DNA from: Sulfurovum sp.
GTDB lineage: Bacteria; Campylobacterota; Campylobacteria; Campylobacterales; Sulfurovaceae
Assembly (NCBI GenBank): GCA_015661535.1
Contig: DQVY01000202.1
Span: 1 to 5,183, forward strand
DNA length: 5,183 nt
Reading direction: 5' to 3'
Position numbers and translations under genes: made by a program
The notes under the pieces: model-generated
Database searches by the model: none
What the model saw: the letters and a program-made list of their open reading frames with translations, nothing else
Told to the model about the DNA's origin: nothing
Part shown: piece after piece, positions 1 to 4,920 of the stretch
How the letters are laid out: each line of letters starts with the position of its first letter
How positions within the stretch are numbered: the first letter of the stretch is position 1

Positions 1-148
1 AAGACTGTGTAAAATATTTACTGCAAAAGTTGAAAAGTATAAAGCAGCTCTGAGAGATGATGTTTTGGCAGCAGCCAGTCTGGCATCTTATGAGCATAGA
101 GCCAATATTTTTTGTAAAAAAGCAAAAGAAGCAAAAAAAGAACTTTAA
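1..148 (+). CDS. C-terminal end of an unrecognised protein (partial, runs in from left edge)
   Basis: An open frame (first full codon at position 2) runs from the left edge to TAA at 146-148 and gives the last 48 residues of a protein. The visible part is rich in Lys, Ala and Glu, looks helical and soluble, has two Cys, and ends in a basic tail (KKAKEAKKEL). No motif that I recognise is present, so no function is assigned. The frame is a believable coding region because it is uninterrupted and has ordinary amino-acid composition, and the DNA after its stop turns sharply AT-rich. The downstream membrane-protein gene has its own promoter, so the two are probably not strictly co-transcribed. No convincing terminator hairpin follows the stop. 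Confidence 0.6.
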   Translation, partial: RLCKIFTAKVEKYKAALRDDVLAAASLASYEHRANIFCKKAKEAKKEL

Positions 149-224
149 TTTTACATATTTTACCCATCTGAAATTTTTATTAAACTAAATAGATAACTTA
201 AAATAATATTAAAATATTTTACGT

Positions 225-230
225 TATAAT
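225..230 (+). promoter_or_regulatory. -10 box (TATAAT) of the membrane-protein gene promoter
   Basis: A perfect TATAAT sits 36 bases before the ATG at 267. The upstream 50 bases are almost pure A/T with no TTGACA-like -35, as is common for sigma70 promoters in Campylobacterota. Transcription would start at about 236-238, leaving a leader of about 30 bases that contains the ribosome binding site at 254-260. Confidence 0.55.
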
Positions 231-253
231 TAATTGAGTCAAAATAAAGAAAT

Positions 254-260
254 AAAAGGA
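254..260 (+). promoter_or_regulatory. Ribosome binding site that fixes the start at 267
   Basis: AAAAGGA lies six bases before ATG 267. The alternative in-frame TTG at 234 has no Shine-Dalgarno sequence and falls at or before the predicted transcription start, so 267 is preferred. Confidence 0.55.
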
Positions 261-266
261 TTTAAA

Positions 267-692
267 ATGGGTATGTTAATGATTGCAATTGGAATAGGTT
301 TTTTTGGTAGTATAATTATTTTTTTTATCGCTGAAGAGATGTCATTAAAAGATGCTGATTTTTCTGATATAAAAGATGTTTTTACCAAAGAACTAAATGT
401 GAATGAGTTGTTTGGAAAATATGGGACGATAAAATATATGGCGATGTACATGATCGCTGTATTTGTCATTGGTGCTTTGGTTTCAACACAATTGCTTATA
501 CCAAATCATTTTTCGTTAGGATTTCTTATGGCATATGTCTTTCTACCATCAATGATAGGTTCACTTATTATTTTACTCATTAAATGGAGATTTCAACCGA
601 TACTTAAGCTTATCTCATCATTTATGTTCGGTGCGGGATATATAGGTGCATCAGCCTTTGCTGTGGCAGTTACACATCTTATGTCTACTTAG
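267..692 (+). CDS. Small four-helix integral membrane protein, function unknown
   Basis: This 141-residue protein (counted from ATG 267) looks like an inner-membrane protein with four hydrophobic helices. TM1 covers roughly residues 2-22, TM2 about 58-78, TM3 about 82-106 and TM4 about 115-138. An acidic and polar loop of about 30 residues (SLKDADFSDIKDVF...) separates TM1 from TM2. There are no Cys pairs, His clusters or other recognisable catalytic motifs, and I do not recognise the family. The start was chosen from the AAAAGGA site and the upstream TATAAT; a TTG at 234 would add 11 residues but lacks a ribosome binding site. It appears monocistronic: its own promoter precedes it, a hairpin follows its stop, and the next gene has a separate promoter. 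A link to the hydrogenase operon is not supported beyond adjacency. Confidence 0.8.
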   Translation: MGMLMIAIGIGFFGSIIIFFIAEEMSLKDADFSDIKDVFTKELNVNELFGKYGTIKYMAMYMIAVFVIGALVSTQLLIPNHFSLGFLMAYVFLPSMIGSLIILLIKWRFQPILKLISSFMFGAGYIGASAFAVAVTHLMST

Positions 693-710
693 AATCTATA
701 TACTTTAAAA

Positions 711-736
711 GGTGTCTCTATTTTTTTAGAGATACC
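711..736 (+). terminator. Hairpin after the membrane-protein gene, possible terminator
   Basis: GGTGTCTCTA (711-720) pairs with TAGAGATACC (727-736) through ten pairs, one of them G-T, around a loop of six T. It lies 18 bases after the stop at 692. A T-run does not follow directly on the + strand (the next T-rich stretch is at about 753-758), while AAAA at 707-710 would give a short U-tract on the - strand. It is therefore a good hairpin but only a moderate rho-independent terminator. It separates this gene from the hydrogenase operon. Confidence 0.45.
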
Positions 737-742
737 CACCTC

Positions 743-827
743 TTACGCTTATATTTTTCCTCATAACTTCTACCTTACGCTAAAAAGTTTCCTATTTATG
801 GATGTATACAAAAAAGTTATGCTAAAA
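743..827 (+). repeat. Three direct TTAYGCT repeats in the regulator's upstream region
   Basis: TTACGCTT at 743-750, TTACGCTAAAA at 775-785 and TTATGCTAAAA at 817-827 are direct repeats whose starts are 32 and 42 bases apart, close to three and four helical turns. The third copy overlaps the extended -10 box of the regulator promoter. A separate 8-base inverted pair, CATAACTT (762-769) and AAGTTATG (814-821), spans the same region. These could be protein-binding sites upstream of the TetR-hydrogenase operon. The region is AT-rich and chance similarity is not excluded. Confidence 0.4.
803..810. promoter_or_regulatory. Palindrome TGTATACA, possible operator
   Basis: A perfect 8-base palindrome lies 12 bases upstream of the TAAAAT -10 box, inside the region RNA polymerase would cover. 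TetR-family proteins often bind palindromes overlapping their own promoter, so this is a candidate autoregulatory operator. It is short for a TetR operator (usually longer), and its flanks extend the symmetry little. Confidence 0.2.
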
Positions 828-828
828 T
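820..828 (+). promoter_or_regulatory. Extended -10 promoter (TGCTAAAAT) for the TetR-hydrogenase operon
   Basis: TGC followed by TAAAAT (823-828) makes an extended -10 element, with transcription expected to start at about 835 and a leader of about 20 bases. A second candidate, TATAAT at 835-840, would start transcription inside the ribosome binding site and is less likely. There is no clear -35 hexamer. The three downstream genes have no room for separate promoters between them, so this probably drives all three. Confidence 0.5.
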
Positions 829-844
829 AGATTATATAATATAT

Positions 845-851
845 AGGGGGG
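845..851 (+). promoter_or_regulatory. Strong G-rich ribosome binding site before a GTG start
   Basis: AGGGGGG lies five bases before GTG 857. It stands out in AT-rich surroundings and decides the non-ATG start of the regulator, since no in-frame ATG occurs before residue 41. Confidence 0.65.
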
Positions 852-856
852 ATACA

Positions 857-1450
857 GTGAAGATAGCAGAAAAAAAAGCACTCAAACGAGAATCGATAAT
901 TCAGACTGCTTTACAACTTTTTTCTACCAATGGTTTTCATAAAACAACCATACCTGACATAGCAACAAAGTTACAAATGTCTGTAGGGAATTTGTATAAT
1001 TATTTTTCATCTAAAGATATATTGGCACAAGAGATTATTAAATATACCTCAGAAGCCTTGGGTGAGAAGATACGTGTGGTTAATATGATGGATGTAAGTG
1101 CAGAAGAAAAAATACATAAAATAGTGACAGTATACTTTACTATGGCGCAAGATAAGCCTGAAATGATAGAGTATTTTTTACGTGTCTATCTCTCAAACAG
1201 AGAAGTGTTTAAAGATGGATGTGACGGGATGGTCTGTGTCTCTGGGTTTATTACAGAAATTATGATCTTCTTTGATGACTCTGTAAGTTCTGGCGAACTT
1301 CGTAACCAAGACTTCTTCTCTGCTTTTGGACTCTTTATGGGATACTTGGGCGGTATGGTCTTTCTCAAAGGAGAAGAGGTACTTCCCAAAGGTATAGAAT
1401 TTTACATAGATGATATTTCACGTAACATTTACAACGCACTAAAGGCATAA
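857..1450 (+). CDS. TetR/AcrR-family transcriptional regulator, first gene of the hydrogenase operon
   Basis: This 197-residue protein is a one-component DNA-binding regulator, normally a dimer, acting in the cytoplasm. Residues about 8-57 form a classical TetR helix-turn-helix domain: KRESIIQTALQLFSTNGFHK, then TTIPDIATKLQMSVGNLYNYF and SSKDIL, which match the family pattern closely. Residues about 60-197 form the helical ligand-binding and dimerisation domain, which is variable in the family, so the ligand cannot be read from it. It contains the protein's only two cysteines (C122 and C127, CDGMVC), which could respond to redox state, but this is conjecture. Length is typical of the family. 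The GTG start is supported by AGGGGGG five bases upstream. Its stop is followed after one base by the hydrogenase small-subunit ATG, so it is very probably co-transcribed and likely regulates this operon. I infer autoregulation; whether it represses or activates, and its inducer, are unknown. Confidence 0.9.
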   Translation: MKIAEKKALKRESIIQTALQLFSTNGFHKTTIPDIATKLQMSVGNLYNYFSSKDILAQEIIKYTSEALGEKIRVVNMMDVSAEEKIHKIVTVYFTMAQDKPEMIEYFLRVYLSNREVFKDGCDGMVCVSGFITEIMIFFDDSVSSGELRNQDFFSAFGLFMGYLGGMVFLKGEEVLPKGIEFYIDDISRNIYNALKA

Positions 1451-1451
1451 G

Positions 1452-2348
1452 ATGTTTATTACTCCAAAGCCTACACTGCTTTGGCTGCAAGCCATTACCT
1501 GTAATGGTAATACCCACTCCTTTTTAAACCATCCCGATCTCTTTTCCATTCTCTCACATTTTGAAATCGTACATCATCCTTCCCTTGAAAGTAGTTATAC
1601 GATGGAAGATGTGATCAACGGTGAGGTACCTTGCGATGTGCTCATACTGGAAGGCTCCTTTATAGACGAAGGCTTCCTAAAAGCTGGTGTGGAGGTCTCC
1701 TCCCTTATTCATACCTATGCAACAAAAGCAAAACATATCATATCAGCAGGTACCTGTGCTACGTTTGGTGGTATATTTAAACAAAAAGACCCAGAAAATA
1801 TTTCCGGTTTTTGTTTTGACCTAGAAGAGAAAACGTCTCGTTATGATACCTATGCTTCGAAACTCATCTCTTTACCTGGTTGTCCTATGCACCCCAAGTG
1901 GATGTCCTATGTCTTACTGATGCTTGCAGCCAATAAAAAGATAGCCATTGACAATCTGCACAGACCGGTTGAACTATATGGCTACACGGTACATACGGGT
2001 TGTACGCGCAATGAGTACTTTGAATGGAAAATAGACACCAAAAATTATGGGCTTAAAGAAGGCTGCCTTTTTTACGAACAAGGCTGCCAGGGACCATATA
2101 CAAGAGGCTCTTGCAACAAGATACTCTGGAATGACATTAGTTCTAAAACCCGTGCAGGTACACCATGTTTTGGCTGTACAGAACCGACCTTTCCCAAAGC
2201 GTCACTTTTTCATACACAAACCAATATGGGGATCCCTGCCAAGATGCCTTTAGGGGTACCAAGACGTGCCTATCTGACATTGACAGGTGTGGTGAAAAGT
2301 TTTAAGATTAAACGTTTTACTACACGTTTACTGGAGTATGATGAATGA
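1452..2348 (+). CDS. Group 2 (cytoplasmic) [NiFe]-hydrogenase small subunit
   Basis: This 298-residue iron-sulfur subunit would carry electrons between the [NiFe] site of the large subunit and a partner protein. Proximal-cluster ligands are C17, C102 (AGTCATFGG) and C144 (LPGCP); the fourth position, normally Cys in CxxC, is Asn20 (CNGN). Distal ligands are H181, C184, C205 and C212; medial ligands are C221, C239 and C242. The stretch from GSCNKILWN to SSKTRxGxPCxGCTEPxFP (about 219-248) is characteristic of group 2 HupU/HupS-type proteins. There is no twin-arginine signal and no C-terminal membrane helix, so it should be cytoplasmic, unlike group 1 enzymes. TAAAGG six bases before ATG 1452 lies in the end of the regulator gene; the gene overlaps the large subunit by ATGA. 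It may be called hupU or hupS in databases; the Asn variant is known to me from cyanobacterial HupS. Sensor versus electron-input role is unresolved, so no symbol is given. Confidence 0.93.
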   Translation: MFITPKPTLLWLQAITCNGNTHSFLNHPDLFSILSHFEIVHHPSLESSYTMEDVINGEVPCDVLILEGSFIDEGFLKAGVEVSSLIHTYATKAKHIISAGTCATFGGIFKQKDPENISGFCFDLEEKTSRYDTYASKLISLPGCPMHPKWMSYVLLMLAANKKIAIDNLHRPVELYGYTVHTGCTRNEYFEWKIDTKNYGLKEGCLFYEQGCQGPYTRGSCNKILWNDISSKTRAGTPCFGCTEPTFPKASLFHTQTNMGIPAKMPLGVPRRAYLTLTGVVKSFKIKRFTTRLLEYDE

Positions 2349-3646
2349 AGTCTGTAAAGATAAAACAACTCATAGAAAAAATAGAAGGTGAAGCTGAACT
2401 TGACTTTACTTTTAATGACGGTCTCATAGAAGATGTCAAGATAAATTTTGGTTTTTACAGGGGCATAGAAGAGATCCTTAGAGGGAAAGATGCACGAGAT
2501 GCTTTGGTCATCACGCCTCGTGTTTGCGGCATTTGTAACCATGCCCATTTACTTGCTGCAGTAGATGCCATAGAAGATGGCTATAAAAAGGCAGGTCAAA
2601 ATATAGTACTCTCTTCCAAGGCGAAGGATATTAGAGCGTTTACTTTGGCTTGTGAATTGATACAAAACCACATAAAATGGTTCTATATGACCATATTTCC
2701 ACAACTTGAGGCGTATGTAGAAGTAAAAAGTGAGGTGAACTATGCCATGAAAGCGACCTACTTGGCCTCTACCATTACCAAAGCTTTGGCGATATTTGCC
2801 GGGCAGTGGCCACACTCTTCTTATGCTGTACCAGGAGGTGTAACCTGTGACCCTACACATTTGGATGTGATGCAGGCACAAAGTCTGGTAGACGAGAGTA
2901 TTCGGTTTTTTGAACAGGTTATTACGGGCCTTTCTCTGGATGACTATCTTGGTATTGATTCGGTATCTTCTTTGGGTAAAATAGAAGGAGACTTTGGTAA
3001 CTTACTGTATATGATGGGAAGCCACCATATGTCTGAAATAGGACAGAGTTATGATCGCTTTATTGTGTTTGGTGAGTGTGGCCTCTCTAAAGCTGGAAAA
3101 TCAATCGTTACCAACGTATCTAATGTGGATGTACGCTATGTGAAGGAGGCCTTACAAGAGGGTACCGTAGCCAAAGCAGTCAGTTATAAAGAGAGGCTTT
3201 ATGAAGTAGGACCTTTGGCACGTGGTATGGTAGCCAAAACACCTATTGTGAAGAGTTTACATAAACGTTATAAGGACTCTTTACTTACCCGTGTATTTGC
3301 ACGTGTGCATGAAGTGGCATTGCTTTTAGACTATAGTAAAACACTGTTACAAAACCTAGAACTAGATGCGCCTTCCTGTACTCTGGAAAGGGGCACAGAG
3401 CTTAGTGATTTTGAGGGTACGGGTGTGGTTGAAGCAGCAAGAGGTTCACTCATCCATACCACGACTGTTAAAAATGGACTGATCACAAATTATGAGATCA
3501 TCACACCTACACAGTGGAACTTGAGTCATGGGAATGAAAAGGAGCAAGGCATCGCTATAAAAGCGATGGTAGGCTCAAAAACGATGGAAGAAGCAACCTT
3601 TATTTTTCGTACCTTTGATGTCTGCTCTGTGTGTACAACACAGTAA
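2345..3646 (+). CDS. Group 2 [NiFe]-hydrogenase large (catalytic) subunit without C-terminal extension
   Basis: This 433-residue subunit should hold the Ni-Fe(CN)2CO site that activates H2. The N-terminal motif is RVCGICNHAH (59-68), with Ni/Fe ligands C61 and C64; the C-terminal pair is C427 and C430 in DVCSVCTTQ, the last nine residues. Other family landmarks are IEGE (13-16, with the conserved Glu14), HSSYAVPGGVTCDP (157-170), ARGSLIHTT with the conserved Arg366, and TPTQWN (387-392). Most [NiFe] large subunits end DPCxxCxxH/R plus a peptide removed by an endopeptidase. Here the stop codon falls straight after the motif, so that step should not be needed, as in H2-sensing HupV/HoxC proteins. 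The terminal His is Gln433 and the usual Pro is Val426. The ATGA overlap implies translational coupling with the small subunit. It could be an H2 sensor or a soluble H2-oxidising enzyme (subgroup 2d, known from Aquificae). No maturation (hyp) genes lie in the window. Confidence 0.94.
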   Translation: MKSVKIKQLIEKIEGEAELDFTFNDGLIEDVKINFGFYRGIEEILRGKDARDALVITPRVCGICNHAHLLAAVDAIEDGYKKAGQNIVLSSKAKDIRAFTLACELIQNHIKWFYMTIFPQLEAYVEVKSEVNYAMKATYLASTITKALAIFAGQWPHSSYAVPGGVTCDPTHLDVMQAQSLVDESIRFFEQVITGLSLDDYLGIDSVSSLGKIEGDFGNLLYMMGSHHMSEIGQSYDRFIVFGECGLSKAGKSIVTNVSNVDVRYVKEALQEGTVAKAVSYKERLYEVGPLARGMVAKTPIVKSLHKRYKDSLLTRVFARVHEVALLLDYSKTLLQNLELDAPSCTLERGTELSDFEGTGVVEAARGSLIHTTTVKNGLITNYEIITPTQWNLSHGNEKEQGIAIKAMVGSKTMEEATFIFRTFDVCSVCTTQ

Positions 3647-3657
3647 AGGGCACCTTT
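3627..3657. terminator. Small hairpins at the convergent gene ends, possible weak terminator
   Basis: CTGTGT (3627-3632) pairs with ACACAG (3638-3643) around GTACA, within the last codons of the large subunit. AAAGG (3645-3649) then pairs with CCTTT (3653-3657) around GCA, followed by two more T. Only 11 bases separate the two convergent stop codons, so any terminator must overlap coding DNA. Both stems are short, so termination here is only possible. Confidence 0.3.
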
Positions 3658-4920
3658 TTATACTTCTTGCATTTTAGAAACAGAAAAATAGCTGTCCACA
3701 ATTTTATAAAGAAAAAGAATAATACCGAATGAACCAATGACTACTGCTATTTCTCCCAAAGGAGGCATAAAAAATATGACATCTCTTACAGGTTCATACT
3801 CTGCATATTTTTCAAAGCCTACGCCAAACCTATCACTCATAGGGTAGGCATTTCCTCCATAGACAAACACCATTTTACCAATGTACGTTCCAATGATGAT
3901 AAGTACCGAAGCCAAAATTTTATATCTATAATGAATAGACTCTTTAAAAAGGAGAATAAAAGGTATTGCTACAGCCATAGAAAGATAGAGATAAAAATAG
4001 AGCTTAAAATCACCAAATAAAATGATCTCAGCCCACTTTTTGTCTATGAAAAGATAAGCAGTGGCCTCATAGGCACCTAAAGCCATCACACCATAAAGAG
4101 TGATCTGTTGTATAAAAGACATGAGGTCTGCACATTTACTTTTATCAGTATTACGGTATGTTAGGTAAGTATAGAAGGTCATGACAGCCGCACTTGCAAC
4201 AAAAGATGACACCATAAAGTAAAGGGTCAAGAAGGGGTAGGTTGTCCAAAGGTGTCTTGCTGAGTTCATGTCGAAAAGTTTTGCCTGTATGTAGAACTCT
4301 ACAAACTCAACCAAAAGACTGACTATGAGTATCAGTACCGCGATCTTTTTTACCCAGGCATCTTTATGGCTCAAGATCAAATAGATCTCAAAAACAATAA
4401 GCGGTATATAGATCATATAGAGGGGCATCATAAGCCACATACCTGAGGTAAATTGAGGGGTAAGAAACATATGGTGAAGATGAAGTATATTTAGATCCAT
4501 AAGAATGGTAAACAATCCGGCGATGATCATGGCAAGACCTAGTGTTAAAAAGCCTGCAGCGGTTTTTTTAATGAGTTTAATATCAAAGAGTTCTGCAAAT
4601 GCCACGATAAAGATGATACCTGAACCTACATAGATCATATACATATAGTTTACAATGTAGAGTGACCAGGGGGCTTCTCGTTTTACTTCTCCTCCCTCGC
4701 CAAAAACAGCTGTTTTCATTGCTTCCGCAACTTCAGGGTTTCCTGGGAATAATCCTGCATCATGTGCTGTAGCAGACAGTAGATAATAACGTTCATAAAA
4801 TACATCTGCTGCACCAATAAGTGCCAAAAACAAAAAAGCGTAGGCAATTAACATCGTTTTAGATGTCAAGAGTGCTTTGAGTGTTACAGGGTTGATTTTT
4901 ATTCTTGCATGTTCTGCCAT
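3658..4920 (-). CDS. NrfD/PsrC-family integral membrane quinone-interacting subunit
   Basis: This 420-residue inner-membrane protein probably anchors a molybdopterin oxidoreductase (polysulfide/thiosulfate/tetrathionate reductase type) and exchanges electrons with the quinone pool. About ten hydrophobic helices are visible, near residues 23-40, 87-110, 122-142, 160-183, 191-210, 228-254, 268-290, 305-326, 336-355 and 389-408. NrfD-like features are the PW before helix 2 (84-85, APWSLYIVNYMYM) and the conserved MDLNILHLHHMF stretch after helix 3 with Asp142, followed by a Ser/Gly turn (SGMW). The length matches the larger ten-helix members (HybB/NrfD-like, about 400 residues) rather than short eight-helix PsrC proteins. 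A good ribosome binding site, AAAAGGA on the - strand (4928-4934), supports ATG 4920. Its start overlaps the upstream 4Fe-4S gene by 22 bases, so the two form an operon. The exact substrate (polysulfide, thiosulfate or another) cannot be read from this subunit. Confidence 0.85.
   Translation of the reverse strand: MAEHARIKINPVTLKALLTSKTMLIAYAFLFLALIGAADVFYERYYLLSATAHDAGLFPGNPEVAEAMKTAVFGEGGEVKREAPWSLYIVNYMYMIYVGSGIIFIVAFAELFDIKLIKKTAAGFLTLGLAMIIAGLFTILMDLNILHLHHMFLTPQFTSGMWLMMPLYMIYIPLIVFEIYLILSHKDAWVKKIAVLILIVSLLVEFVEFYIQAKLFDMNSARHLWTTYPFLTLYFMVSSFVASAAVMTFYTYLTYRNTDKSKCADLMSFIQQITLYGVMALGAYEATAYLFIDKKWAEIILFGDFKLYFYLYLSMAVAIPFILLFKESIHYRYKILASVLIIIGTYIGKMVFVYGGNAYPMSDRFGVGFEKYAEYEPVRDVIFFMPPLGEIAVVIGSFGIILFLYKIVDSYFSVSKMQEV

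Noticed and set aside
210..221. 12-base palindrome TAAAATATTTTA before the first promoter
   Set aside because: It consists only of A and T in an almost pure A/T stretch, where such palindromes arise easily by chance.
234..266. TTG at 234 as the start of the membrane protein
   Set aside because: It has no Shine-Dalgarno sequence and lies only four bases after the TATAAT box, at or before the expected transcription start. ATG 267 has AAAAGGA six bases upstream.
835..840. TATAAT at 835-840 as the main promoter of the regulator
   Set aside because: Transcription would begin inside the AGGGGGG ribosome binding site and leave a leader too short; the extended -10 at 820-828 fits better.
1492..1507. 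Small hairpin CCATTA/TAATGG inside the start of the hydrogenase small-subunit gene
   Set aside because: Six pairs with a four-base loop inside coding DNA; the bases are explained by the codons around Cys17, and no regulatory role is supported.
2047..2253. 68-residue + strand frame inside the small-subunit gene
   Set aside because: It is a second frame within the conserved distal/medial cluster region of the hydrogenase; it has no sign of independent coding.
2270..2881. Open frames on the minus strand at 2270-2548 and 2549-2881
   Set aside because: They lie antisense to the well-supported hydrogenase genes, have no recognisable protein features and are shadows of the real coding frame.
857..3646. 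Group 1 membrane-bound uptake hydrogenase (HydAB/HyaAB type)
   Set aside because: No twin-arginine signal or C-terminal helix on the small subunit, no C-terminal extension on the large subunit, no cytochrome b gene, and group 2-type SSKTRxGxPCxGCTEP motif.
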